The notes: generated by a model from the letters alone, not told the origin. Positions 15,301 to 29,800 are shown, numbered from the stretch's first letter. The stretch is 64,000 nucleotides of DNA from Cheiracanthium punctorium (GCA_038373885.1 JAWZYV010012351.1:301015-365014), one strand, 5' to 3'. Made by a program: numbers and translations.

Positions 15301-16316
15301 AAATTCCCCGCCCTTTGGCGAGCTTGGAAGTCATGGGTCTCTACGAGTTATGCACAAGTTTCAACGCTCCCTAAACAACTACATGAAAACTAAAGTGAAC
15401 AAATTAGTGATAAATGCACTAGTTAAGGAATTTGAAGACACTTAATTATTAAAACTACATTAATTGGCAACCCAAAATAAATAAAAATGTAACGGAATGC
15501 TGTACTTACAGGTTGTTCCAAATTGCCATTTTAATTCTAAATTACGATTGCCACATAAATACAAAAAATCGTCATGGTTACTCTAAATGTTTAATGATCG
15601 CCACCTTGGCGAGAGTTGGGGCGTTAAAGTAGAAATCAACCTAAGAAAGACAAACACGGCACACTCATGGATTATGATGCACATTCGAGACAATATTTAA
15701 AACTGTGAAATATAGTTGTAATATACTTGACAAAGATTGTAAAATAGTTTTAGTAAGCGATTTTAAGATGGTTTTTTATAAAATAAGGAAGAAAAATACT
15801 GCTCACTCATGAACAATGATACACTTTCCAACCTCATGGAATAAGGAAGAAAATAGGGACGACGCATAAACGCCTTTAATATATAGCACTTTGGTGCGTA
15901 TTTAAAATCTGAAAAGGTTTCAGTTTTTGTTTTTTTTTCCCCGATACAGCGATAAGCTGAAAATAGCTGTCATTCAGTTGCCTTTAAACAGGGTTTAATT
16001 TCTATCCAAAAATGTGCGAGAGCCCTATTTTTTTTGTATTGCAATTAACAAAAATTCACTTATTAATTACCGAATTTAAGGTATTAAGTGAATTTTTGTT
16101 ACCTCTGTATTAGTTTGCGATGTAATAAAATTAATATCAATAGAAACAATTATGATGGTAATTAAAATTTTAAATTTAGTGTAAAATTTCACCGAAAAAA
16201 AAAGAAGTAGTGGAGCTGAGCTCCCATGCAAATTAAGCACTTCCTTTAAATACATGCAAGTATTTAGCAATCGTGAAAACTTTTCTGTGGGTGCTTGAGA
16301 TCTGACGCACTACATT

Positions 16317-16348
<32 letters not shown>

Positions 16349-19300
16349 TCACTAAAATTTTATTTTCAAACTATGCAGATGCAAAGCACTCGTCGTCATC
16401 AGTGGCGTGACTATACCGTTAGGGCCCGTAATGAATTCATTGGATAGGGTCCTTCCTCATTGTACAGAATCTCAACCAACATGCTGCAGTTCACTTTTTC
16501 TAGCTTTCTATTTGGGAAAGGCTCCCCTTCCGGCCGGGGGACCGTGGCTTTTGCCCGTTCTACCGCCCTATAGTTACGCCAGTGATTGTCTCATCGAAGT
16601 TCCTCATGCGCATCTGAATTATAAAGGACATGGTGCTAATATAGGGAAGTAGGTGGGGGCTCGGGTCCCTCCTCTAGCCATCGGTATACTGAACATTTTT
16701 ATATTAGCTAACCTTTTTTTCACTATTTCAGTACTAAAATGTTTGAAAGCGTGATTGCCGATGACCTTACAAATGCAATAAATAACCCCCCCCCTCCCTC
16801 CACGTCTTAAAGTACTCATATGGATGTCCATGCCGAAGCACCCACATACATTTGGCCTCATTAAAGATTTTCTTTTAAACTTTTAAAATATCACACAACT
16901 AATAAGCAAATAAAGCATTTTAGTACTGAAATAATGCAAAAAGTTCAGTATGCTTTACAAATATTCATATTATGTAATGGCATAATTGGGGCGGGACCCT
17001 CCTTGAGTGTGCATTACTGTGTTGGGGGTTATCAGACGATTGCTGGTGCTGAGCATCCAACGTAATTTTTTTACAAGCCCGAAGCACCCACATAAACGTC
17101 TTTTCCTAACCCTTTCTGCAAACTTCAAAGTATGACTTGGCACTAAAATTTCTGTGGGTGCGGAGCACACACAGAATTTTTTCAGTGGGTGCATGAGCCC
17201 CGGAGCACCCACGTAGTCTGCGCCACTGTCACAGAGTAACTATGAAATAAGGTTGACAAGCTTTAAAGAATAACTTGCCATAGAGCACAATGTATTGGAA
17301 ATATTTTGAGTGCTTCTGTAGAAAAACTATAAATGCTACATAGACCATTTTCAATAGGAATAGAGTACATGGTACAGTACATAAGAATAACATATTTAAA
17401 TTTCGTCGAAATTTATGCATATTTACGGGAGTTAGAGCACGGATGGACAGACAGACCGAAATCATAAACACTTTTCAACCTTGTTGGAAAGTGTTAAAAA
17501 TGGATCTTGGACAGATGGAATTATTCCTCTGTTTGACAGCTCAGCTGCAATAGCTAATCCCATCTTTGCTAAATACAAGGACTACAGAACTCTTCCCTTT
17601 CTCCACCCTCTTGTCAGCAAATGTGAAGACCCAACTTGCTCATTAGAAAAATACATGAAAAATATTTTGCAAAAAATTATACCTCCTTCTAATAGCGTCT
17701 TTTGAACTCAACTAAAAATTTACTGAAAATCCTTAGAGATTGTAAAATTAACGAATAAGAGATGATGGTTAGTTTTGATGTCATCAACCTTTACCCCCTC
17801 CATAGATATTAACGAAATGAATCACATTATCAATAAACAAATTTCTTTATCTTCAAAATGGAAGTCATTGTTAATACCCTAACTAGTGCCATGAACCTAA
17901 TTTTAGATAATTCTTACTTTCACTACGATAATAATTTCTTTCAACAAGAACAATGGAGTCCCAATGTGGTCACTCATATCAGGAATAGTGGCAGATTGGA
18001 AAATGCAGCTTATCAGGGAAACAAATCAAAAAGAAATATTACAATACCATAAAAATCTGGCTATGATATGTGGATGATATTTTTGCTACTCTGAAGGAAA
18101 CTAATAACCAAGGAAACGATCTTATAGAAAAGTTAAATGAATTAGACCCCAATATGAAATTTACACATGAAAAAGAAAATAATATCTTAAATTATCTAGA
18201 TGCAAAATAATTCGAAATAAACATAACCTGCAAACTACCATTTACAGAAAACCTACCAGTAATACTGCAATAGTCAACTTTAAATCTAACATACCCTTTA
18301 ACTATAAAATAGCCGCTACTTAATCATATATTGATTGTGCCCTTAATGCCTGCTGCACTTCAGATTTATAAAAATGAAGAAATCCAATTCATTAGAAATC
18401 AATGTCACACTGCAGATCATCCTCAAAATATTTTAAATAAAATTCGAAAAGAACGAAACAAAACTTAACACAATTCATTGTGGACAAAAAGAAAAATTTA
18501 AAGTCACCAATGCTATTCCATTCTCCAGAGGTGTCACTAATAAAATATCTAATACCGCAATTAAGAAAAACATCAGAATCCCAATAAAATCCAACCAAAC
18601 AATTTTTCCAACACGTAAGATCTGAAAAGGATATTATTAATCCTATAGATTCCACCGGCATTTACAAAATTAATTTAACTTTTGATGGAATAAAATATAA
18701 AGGCTGTTATAACGGAGTGACTAAAGAAAAAATCAAACACATTAACGACATTAAATTTAATAAACAGAGTATCGCTTTATCCCGTATAGCAATAAAAGAA
18801 CCCATTACAATAGAGTTTGAAGGAATTAATAAAATATCAAACTTAACAACAGCATACATCCGTGAATTGTTAGAAATTTCTGCAATAGAGGGCAGCATCA
18901 ATGACATGACGCACTCAGGCATCAATAACATCTGGAATGACGTAATACAGTGGCAGTTTCGCAGGGAGGAAAGGAGAGGATTGACACAATTGCAGAAGAA
19001 TCAACAGCAATGACTGAACATGGCCACAAAGGCCAGCTGAAATATGTATCTGAGGAAAAGGTATTCCTCAACTTTTTAACTATTCTCACTATATTTCGAG
19101 ATATGTTAATTTTTATTTAAACCAACTGAGTAATGAGATTGTTAAGTAATTCTAGATATTTTTACATGCTTTTCCCTTAAGCATGTAAAAGTATATATTA
19201 ACATTTTAACACTATGTTTATAAAAGGGGGAAGGCAGTAACAGAATTCAATTACGATTGCTTAAATAAACCTGTTAGCATTTTAATGCAACCACAGTATT

Positions 19301-20849
19301 ATTCATTTTATTGGTTCTGTCAAAAATACTAAAAGTTTGAAACAACTGAAATGATGATAAAAATTCTTTTGTATTTTACTATGCTTAGTCACTTACTTTA
19401 TTCCCCAATCAGGATTTCTTAAAATTAACTTCAATGAACTATAGAACAGACTTCGAAATTCTTCAGGCTGTAAATGAAATTTATCAGTCACACATACACA
19501 TTCACAATAGGTACATTTTAAAAAATTAACAAACTATTAAACTAACAGTAACTATTTTTAAATGTATACCTGAATCTCATTGTCTGAAATCTGCTCATAC
19601 AATTTTGTCCTTGCTTCCAATACTGTCATGTTTCTTGTTTTATTTAGACCAGATGTGTTACATTCAAAGTCACCTTGAAATATACAATAGCTTCAGAACA
19701 GTTTTAATATAATTAGTTAACAAGTATCACACACAAATTAATAATGCTGTGTGGAAAATGGAAAATGTTCGAATACAGTGGATGCCTGATCAAAATTATG
19801 AATCTTAATGAATTAGCACACTACAATAGCACATGGAAAGAAAATAGCATGTACACCAGATATGGATTTTGTGTTTTGTTTTTTAACACAATAATCATTA
19901 TTGCAGATCCAAGTGACTCAAACTATCTTGTTTTTCTTTCTTTCTTTTTTTTTTTTTTTTTAAGAAATAAGTTTACAAAATATGCCACTTTGAACCACTG
20001 GAGTAATACCCCAAAAATATTCATATTAAACAGCAAAATTTAAAAATAATTTTATATGATGAAATGCAATTTTGCTGAGCAAGGGGATCTAACTGAAATT
20101 GTCGATTATTTTAGGCCTGCTTTATCCAGGCCATGGGCCGCATATATTCAAATTAAGATACTTTAAAATTTTACTTTTGTTGTTTACACTAAGTTTCAGA
20201 TATTTATGACTAAAAATACATGCATATGTTACCTTCAAAGTTTGAAAAGTTTTATTAAAAATCCTTATTTCTCAGTTACAATGGCAAATGTTGACATTCA
20301 CCATGCACTAATAGTGAATGCTGAATACGTCAAAGATTTACATTTTCTTTTCCATAGTTCAAGAGTAATAAAAAGTCACAAGAATGATGTAACACTTTTG
20401 TTTCTCTTGCTTAGAGGAGTGACCAATCCTGGTGAGAAGAAGGGGTCGTCAATCTGTAGAGGAATTTTCACTTCAAGATTAACCCTGAAGAATTTAAATG
20501 TCATGATAGATTTAAAAAAAAATTTTTTTGGCATGTAGCTTTAGATTCTAGCATAAGAAGAAAGGATACTCAATATTACTTGCCTCCTGAATAATGATAG
20601 AAGTTGTATTTGGAAAAATGTTAAGCATTAACATATCCGTGATCTTTTCTTCTATTAACTACAGGGAACCATTGATTCATAGGAAAATAACCACCTCCAA
20701 CAAAATAAAAATATTTCTGCTACATTTTGACTTTCTGTTGACCTTGGCTTTTCCCTTCGGCATCCACCAGAGCATATCAGTGATTGTCGACATACACCAG
20801 TGATGCTCCAAATATAATCAAATATTTGATCTTTCACAGATGTACACTC

Positions 20850-20882
<33 letters not shown>

Positions 20883-23800
20883 GACACCCCAAGAAGGAGT
20901 CACCTGACTGTAATGAAATTCCGTATGCAAAGACCTTCGGACCAATCATGCAAATGATTAAAATCTGAAGTCCATGAATGAATAGTGGAAGCGCTAGCGC
21001 ATCGGAACTGAACATTCAGCAGGTGCATATAAAAAGCGATTCTCAATCTGATGGTTAAAATTTCTACTGCATTTCGACTGTGATATCTTATGTCAGCTGT
21101 AACAAGGCCTCGCCGAAGGATTCACGTGCATTACGAGCAGATGTTGGAGTTTGAAAGAGGTCATGCAATTGGACTGAAAGAGGCTGGTTTGGACAAATCA
21201 AAGAATTGCTCACCATCTGCGTGAAAGCAATGTGGCTGTTAGATGATGTTGACAAGAAGAGTTCAACAATGGTAGAAATCAGTGTCAAAATGGTAGCAGT
21301 CGATCGAAGGCCACAACAGTAAGGGACGTTAAAGCGACTGTCACAGCAGCTGTCACAGCATCGGATTCGTTGATATCAACTATCCATCGTGTGGCCTGCA
21401 CGCATGTATCCAACACACAATTGAGAGAGCGGAATTTATGCTCATGCCGACCGTTACGCTGGTTGCCTTTCACACTTGTACACCGTCAAGTCCGACTGCT
21501 ATGGTGCCGGGCTCAATTAACGTGAAACTGCACTGACTGGGCACGTAGTCTTTAGTGGTGAGTCCCATTTCCAATTGTGTCCTGATGACAACTGCAGACA
21601 TGTCTGGAAATGTCCAGGTAATAGGGGATCCTGCCCTGAGTATCACATGCCACACAGGCCCATAACAAGGTGTTATGATCTGGGGTGCCACATCTTTTGA
21701 TAGCCAGACCCATTTGATAGTCATTCCTGGCACATTGACAGCACAGCAGTACATTCATGACATCCTACAACTGGTTGTGTTATAGTTCATTTGTGACCCC
21801 TAGGACTTACTTTTCAACACGATAATGCCAGGACGAATACAGCACATGTTGCTACGAATTGTCTTCAAGCTTTCCCTGTACTTACTTCGCCAGCTAGGTC
21901 ACCTGATCTCTCTCCCATAGAGCACGTTTGGGAGGTCATGGGAAAGCGATTGCAACCATCCCAAAATGTTGCCATTTTAGTCCAACAGTTGGAGAAATTT
22001 GACAAGAAATTCTGCAGGACACCATCCAGGAGCTTTATCAGTCTATGCCACGCCGGGTGACAGCTAACGCCTTATTGACTTCCTGCCTTTGTAATGGTGA
22101 ATCTCTAGAATAATCATTCAATTGCTCGGAAAATGTAATCTTTTTTTTAAATGTATGTTCTTTACATCTACCAATTTTCATCACAATTGGAGATTTATTC
22201 TTGGTGCGGCGAGTTTTTGTTTTGTTATAGTGTATTTGGTATGTGTAGATATTCACCAGTGAAAGTCGACATTGTATAATTCTGGTCCTTCACAGTAGTT
22301 TATATATATAAAATAGGAATGTCTGTCCGTTTGTTAGCCATACGCGTCCAGACCGTTCGGCGGATCTGGACCAAATTTGGCACACTGACGAAATAGGACA
22401 GGAGAAAGCTAATGTCGTAAAAATGAAATTAATCAGATTAATAATTTTTGAGTTATTTTATATTTTGTACAATTTTCAGACCACTTTTTCCTTATCAGAA
22501 GCGTAGCGTGAATGAAGGGAGAAAATGATCATTTCTCTCGGGGTTTTTTATTCTCAAGGTCAGCACGTTGGCATAGCAACTAGGTATAAGCGACAGGCAC
22601 AAAACGAAATGAACAGTGCACAGAATACCTCCCGCGCCCAAGAATAACGATTAGTACGCATGCACGAGTTGAGCGGAGAATAGATCTTTTGAGTCCCTGT
22701 ACGGTTTGCTTTACTGCTAGGAGGCTTTCCGCCAGAGACAGGCGGCGATAGTTACGCTTCGGTCTGGCTCGAACCATGCGGGTGTAGGGGTGGGGGACAC
22801 TGGTGGAATTTCTGATATCTGGCAGAATGTAACTTTTATAATGGATGTTGAACCATAGGGTATATATTTGTGTATTTAAAATGCAGTTATTTTCTTTAGT
22901 TCTCTCTGCAAAAAACAAAATAAAACAAATCTTTGAGTTAAATTTCATGTAATGATTGACTTTAGTGAACTATAAAGTTATTGTAGTTGCTAATATATGC
23001 TACTCTCCTCATTATTAGATAATTAACAACAGAAATTTAAAAAAAAAACACTAAAGTGTAACATCTGTACGCTGGCAAGTCCCCTGTTCCTTTCTTTTTT
23101 TCGTTGCAGCGGGAAGTCCCAGGTCCTTTTTATTTATCTTTGCAGCGGGAGGATTCACATCCCTTCCCTTTACAATCAGATACCGACGACTGGACTCTTT
23201 GTTTTTAGTAGTTGCGTAGGTATTAGCGATAAATGACTGAATACAGACACCTAGAAGGGGAGAAGCCAAGCCATGCCCAATTTCCGGTAACCCCTGTACA
23301 CTAACAGGTGCCGTGTTCATTCGTGTTGTTGTTGCAGTGGGAAGTTCCATGTCCTTTTTTATCATTGCAGCTGGAGGATTCACATTCCAGCCTAGCCACG
23401 TCCCATTCCTGGTAACCTCTGTACGCTATCAGGTGCCGTGCTGAATTTTTTTTTTTTTTTTTTTTTTTTGGTTGCAGCGGGAAGTCCAGTGTTCTTTTTT
23501 TATCATTGCAGTGGGAGGATTCACATTCTTATTCTTTCCCTTTAGAATCTATATTTAAGGCCAATGCGCATTTCTCTTCCATTGCACGGGCAATGCCGGG
23601 ATACGCTGCTAGTAACATATATAAGTGGTATTACATTTTGTATATTTTATGAATTACTGATACACTTCCATTCCATCAATTCCCTTAGAATAAATGATTT
23701 GGGGATCAGCGTCTTCTATTGATAGTTGTTAAAATTATATAAGATAATCAAATGTAAACTTTTTTTAAAAATAAAGATCAGACAGTGAAAACAGTATAAT

Positions 23801-26800
23801 GATTCACAAATAATCAGTAATTACCTGCAACTGTTGTTAATAACAGGTGCAAGTCTTTAGTAATTGAGATCAGTTTTTTACACCTTTCCTGTAAAACACA
23901 AAGAAATAAATTAAAAACTTATTAAGTACAAGACTGAAAAATTAAAAGAAAATGTAAAAATTCAAACTTACCTCAGTCATTTCACCACAAAACTTAGAAT
24001 CTGAAAGAGAAAAGAAAAAAAAAAAAAAAAGATAAGATTTTACAAGAAACAGCTACAACAAAACTTAAATCATAGCTATAAATCTTTATAGGAGTAGATT
24101 AATTTATTATAAACCAGGGATTAATGCAGACGAAAATTGGGTCCATTTTACAGCCCCTTCATAGAATTACAATCGATTAAAATGGCCCCTTCACAAAATT
24201 ACAATCGATTAAAACAGACCTCCATTGGCATTTTACCCTACATTTTAATTTTTTTTTTATCAATTACTTTAACAAAAAAAGTGGCTTATTAAAAATTGGT
24301 ATTCACAAAAATAATTAAAGTTCAAAAAATTAAGTATTGAAATTCAAAAAAAAATAAGCAATTTTCACAAAAATGGGACCCTGGAAAAAATTTCTGGATT
24401 GACATCTGCATAAACTGAGAAATACTTTTGTAATGTTCTTGGTTTTAAGAATCAACTGTAAGGTTTTAAAAAAAATATTAACAATCTATTATGCCATGCT
24501 AAATGCTAAGTTTTTTCAGTCATTTTTACTTTCCAAACATGTACCATGTAAGTATAGGGTTGTAATCATGAAAAAATTCGACTTCAAGATTTTGATGTAT
24601 TTACACGTTTTGAAGTCTTCTGAATTCATTTATGCTATTTTTACGAGATGTATGTAGGTATGTGTGTGTATATGTGAGTGAACACAATAGCTCCTAAATG
24701 GGGCATTCAATTGAGCTCAAATTGGGTATATATGTTATAAACCACCACAATAATACCGCTATTGATTTTGGTGTGTATAGGACTTATAGTATTTCTACAG
24801 GGCTACGACATAGATTTCTTTTACATTATGGCCTATGCAGGGAAATTCTTGAAAGTGTGCTAGTGTTTAAACGATACATTCGATTGAGCTCAAATTAGGT
24901 ATATATGTTATAAATCACCATCATAAGACCGGTATTGATTTTGGTGTGTATAGGACTTATAGTTTTCCTACAGGGCTACGACAAATATTTCTTTTACATT
25001 ATGGCCTATGGGGAGGAATTCTTGAAAGTATGCAAGCGTTTAAACGGTGAATTCGATTGAGCTTCAATTTGGTATATATGTTTGAATTATTCATCGATTA
25101 AAATTTATTTAAATGCTTGGTAGTGATCTTAATCGTAAGTGTTCGGAAAGTCGAGTGGAGTCACTCCAGATTTTTTATATTAGAAAAAAAGAATACATAT
25201 ACATAACAAAGCCATATGCTGGGTTCTTTAAGTGGGCTATTTCATTCCCGTAAGAAAACTGAACCCATCAAAATAAAGATTTTTTTTTCACTGATTTCCC
25301 TTCCGAGATATTAGTGCTGAATGACTGAATTGTGCATTAGTGTTGTGGCAAGCCTATGCAAGAGGCATCTGCTTATGCCTTGACCGGAGGACTTTCTAAG
25401 GAGTTCTAAGGAATATTCATGTTGCATCTGGAGAAAATTGATCCGACTGTTAGATTGACAGCCACATGGTGGGTCTGAACACTGGTCCTTCACGCTTCAG
25501 CCATCTACCATGTTCCGTGTATTATCCACTCAGCCATGATGTGGTCAGAAGAGTGGCATAGACAGAAATTTTTCATGGGGGATTACGACTACTGCAACTC
25601 ATATATATGTAAACATGTGTGCGATAAGGGAGTGAAGAATATACATTTGGTAGGGCAAAAAATTCTTCATGTGGAGGGGGTATTGTGACCCCCCCTATCC
25701 CTCCCTTGGCTACGCCACTGGGTCAGAATGATTCAAATGTATCAAATTCAGAATGTAAGGTTAATAATTTCTTGGAAACTAATATTCGTCACTACAACAG
25801 TTCATCTAACAAAACCACAGGATATTGTGACATTAGGCAGTGGTAGCATGGACAATCTCTGAGGCTTCTTTTTAAATTTTATTTTCAAAAATATAATATA
25901 CAACTATTTACAATGCATTTTCTACACATCTACATCATAACAGTTCCTTAGCATACAGCTGTTCGAAAATAAAGATAATCTCCTCTCACCTTTCTGTCAA
26001 ACTCTCAACCTTCCCCCCCCCCACACACACACACAGTGGGTTGGTTCCCTTGACCATAAGGAGGGGAAGAATAGGATGTACTACATATCTTTGGTCAACT
26101 ATCGCAACTACACTACAAGATGTCACTGATATACATAAATATACAAACATTACCAGTTTTGTTTAAGATTTACACTCAAGATCATATATTTTTAAATCAG
26201 ATTTTTGAAGAATGAATTTTAATCAAAAAATCTTTTATTGTACTAGAATAAAAAGCAAGAATTTTATTTCAAATATCAAATCAGATCTTAAAATTTTTTG
26301 AATAGAAGAAAGGAAAAACAGTTTAGGAAATATACTTACAATTCTTACTAGCAGATTGTGATGACTTCTGTACTTCAGTCATGTACAATGTTCCAATAAC
26401 AACAAAAAATATAATGACACCTATCACAAGCATCCAGGAAATGCAATGAGAATAGTTTGTACTTGTTCCCTCAATTTTTTCTTCATGAAAATCTCCATTT
26501 GATAGTGTATTTGATAAATAACCATTCGATCGAAATCCATGATTCGAAAGATCTGAAATTTAAAAGTTAGTAAGTCAATAAAGCAAAGTATGTTAAGAAA
26601 TGATATTTTAAGTTTTTAAAAAAATCAATATTTTATATTTTTGTAATAATGCTTGAGATTTAGGAGCTAACAATAAAAACCATGAACAAATTATGAGCTA
26701 AATAAATAACTGAAACATTTAAAAATTGAAACAGAGGCATAACTTACTGAAGACAAGAGGGGGTTCAATCGCTCCACCAAAAAGAAAAAGAAAATTCAGA

Positions 26801-29800
26801 TTACATCCCCTATTTGAAAATATTTTCTACAAAAGAAAACATTTTGCCCCCCCCCCTCCCCTCAAGTGGTAGGTACCAATTTAAGCCTATGAATTAAAAT
26901 ATTCATTTTTTAATACATTGTGGCTAATTTACATATAATTACATATTAACCCCTTACCGGATTTGCCCGATCTGAACACGGGCAGGTAAAATGTACCATT
27001 CTGGATTATCCTGAGTGTAGCTCGGGCAGTAAGAAATTTTTTATTTTTCACATAATCTTTTCCGAACTATTTCGTTTTGCTTTCGAACACATTTACTTAC
27101 TTTTCTGCCCATTAGATGGTAGAATTATATATGTTATGGCCAAAGCCCGAAATCGGCCTGTTCGTGAACTGGCCAGCCAATTTGAGTTTTGGCCAACGTT
27201 GCTGTAAACTTACTGGCTAATGTCCGATCTTTTCTTGATTTCGGGCTTTGGTCGGCCGATTCGCAAAGTGGCTTGGGACGATCGACCAAAGTAGGAAGAA
27301 AGAAATCAAGAGCAGATTGTTTTACACACTGTTAAAAATGAAGTATTTAAAAATGAGTACCTCTGTGCACTGTATTTTTTTTTCCTTTTTTTTTTTTTAA
27401 GTACAGTTGTTTTAGAAACGAGTTAAAATATAAGTGACATCTCTGAGTTAAAAATAAGCTTGTAATATATTAAAAATAGGATCTTGTGTTATTCTGTTCA
27501 CATATTAAAGCCATATTAGAAATTATTCAGTGAGCATATATGCTGAAACAACGAGATAGCGTGAAGAATATTGGATTTGCGCCCTTCAAAATGATGAATT
27601 ATATCTTGAGCAAATGCATTGTGTAACTTGTATGAATACAAATGCAAACTGAGTACTCCATTTTTCAACTACCTTAAGGGGTAGTCTTTTTCTGCTCAAT
27701 AGGCCTAATGCTAAAGATCCCAGATCACATTGTCTCCCGAAATTTCGCTTAAAAAAATATGAAACTTTTTGCAAAAGCAAATAGATACCGCTCAGTCTAC
27801 CATTATCATTTCGGGCTTTGGCCCAACCTCTTTGCCAAAACGCGAATTGGCCAGTCAAATCGCGAACTGCCCGAACTTCGGGCTTTGGCCGTAACATATA
27901 CAATTTAGGAAATATTATATGAGCATAGAGTTATTATGTGCCTTTCGCTTTTTATTGCATTCTTTATTAGTTTTCATTGCCCCTTCGAGTAAAGTCTGGG
28001 CAATTTTAACTTTTACTAAGTCATTTTTTTTAATGTAACTTTTAACTTTGCATTTGCTTCTTCTAAAAGTTGCCCTACAGCCATACTTTTGACTTGTTCA
28101 TCTCCTTTTTTTTGCATTCAATTGTTTCTTTAAATCATTTATATTTCCTTTGCTTTTTCAAGTTGTTTTCTCTTTTCTTCTTCAATTCTTCTTTGTTCAT
28201 CCTCAATTTTTTTTTTCTTTTTTCATTTTCTTCCCTTTCTCTCTCTCTGCTTGCAAAAAGTCATTGTAACTTTTATATGCTAAATGAGCAAGTTTCAGTA
28301 ACTTTTCCTTAATTGGTACCAAGTGCACCTTATTCTTGAATTTGTTAAGCCCATCAGCGATATTTAATCTAGCATTGAGAGTTCTACAGAACATGGATGT
28401 TCTATCCTCAGTCATAATTTGAGAGGATCTGGAAAATCCCCTCTCAACATCTGCACTCCCATGTGCTAAGGTAAGAACGGCTTTAACAATTGCAACAACA
28501 TTTGGGTATTTCATGCTACTATCAGCTGTTTAAAGCTTCAAAATCTCTCCCCAATATTGGCCAATTCTGACATATTCATCTTGATATCATCTACAGGGAT
28601 GTTAACTCCAACACTCGATTTGGGAGCACCCCGGGAGCAGAAAAAATTTCATTTGGGAGCACCTCGGGAGCAGAAAAATTCCATTTGGGAGCAGAAAAAT
28701 TTCATTTGGGAGCACAAAAAAATAGTTTCCGAGAGGAAAACTAAGATTCGAGATCAGAATTAACATGATTTTGGAGCATAAAATTGAAGATTTAGGAACA
28801 CAATAAATGCATACAAGAAAAGCAAAGTTTACGAGCAAACACCATTTGCTAAAAGCAAAACACTATTTGAAAGCACTTTAGGAAAGCTCTGGAAAAAAAA
28901 AAGGGTGTATACAGGCTATGCTGTCAGCAACTTGGTAAAAACAATACATATCAGGAGTCAGCAACTTTTCTGTGGTTAAGTCATTTTTTTCCTACTCAAG
29001 AACCATGAGTATGATTTGTATGCGGCTTGCGAGCTACAGGTTGCCAATCCCTGTCCCTTATTTTTTCTTTTTCAGAATCATTTAGGGAATCTTCCTCTCA
29101 AAAAAGAGAGCACAAATAAAATGAAAACTAAATTTTAAAACAAAAGCTTCTATCTCATTCTTTGGTTCTATTACAAATCACAAGTAGTACTAAATGGAGA
29201 TTTTTGAAAACCTAAATATTATACCTCTTATACAACAACACGTAATTGGTAAGCAGTATCGAAAACAAAATAAATTTGATGGTTAGAATAATTAAATGTG
29301 TGTACTTTTAATAGCATATGCTTTTGTATCAGTAATTTAACCTCATCTAATATTTACATATTCATCTATAATACTTGAACACAATATACAAAGCAAATGT
29401 AAACAAAAAATATTTAATGACTGTTGAGAGAAATTAAGAATTATGGGAAGTTAAAAATTAAGATTATGAGAAATTAATAATGAGATTACAAATTAAGTAT
29501 CATAAGTTATCTAGTTTTCTATTTATTCCTTTTTTTTATTTTTATTAATTTCTTCTTGAGCTTTTTCATTTTCTTCTAATAGTTTTAATGTTTTTGCAAG
29601 TCTATCCTTCTCTTCCGTTAATAGAATCTGTCCACTTTCTATAACAGCCAGTGGCGGCTCGTGACCTGCTTCAGTGGTGGGGCCCGAAAAAAATAGTGCC
29701 AGTTCAAATCGGGAAAATACATATACATAGAGCTGTGGCGGATCATTACCCATTTCAGAGGAGGGGGCTTTTTTTTTTTTTTTTTTTAAGCTCGAAAAGG

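Larger units (their letters stand above)
14155..15870 (+). repeat. Repeat blocks B and A, array of diverged copies
   Basis: Block B recurs at 14155-14460. Block A recurs at 14550-14960 (split by the 14751-14905 MITE), then as shorter units at about 14975-15130, 15140-15260 (split by the 15261-15642 MITE) and 15643-15870. Each unit carries the ATAGTTTTAGTAGGCGATTT and CTCATGGATTATGATGC landmarks. A tandem satellite-like origin inside the hAT-bounded element is likely. Confidence 0.7.
11127..17228. mobile_element. Large hAT-bounded non-autonomous element, 6.1 kb, perfect 8-bp TSD
   Basis: Left end CAGAGGCGCCGACT; right end reverse complement CAGTGGCGCAGACTACG; both continue into GTGGGTGC/ATGGGTGCC. 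The 8 bp just outside each end are identical, TCACAGAG (11119-11126 and 17229-17236). Inside are a multi-copy noncoding repeat array (11160-11920, 14155-15870), further smaller MITEs, G/C homopolymer runs, and no transposase. It looks like a grown or composite hAT derivative that needs a transposase in trans. Confidence 0.8.

Noticed and set aside
22580..22948. 122-codon minus-strand frame with an Arg-rich segment
   Set aside because: It lies inside the Helitron-like repeat, has no recognisable domain, and its Arg-rich part reflects the GC-rich repeat.
24697..25085. CRISPR-like array
   Set aside because: The 173-bp unit repeats in full with no short repeat/spacer alternation, and the DNA is eukaryotic.
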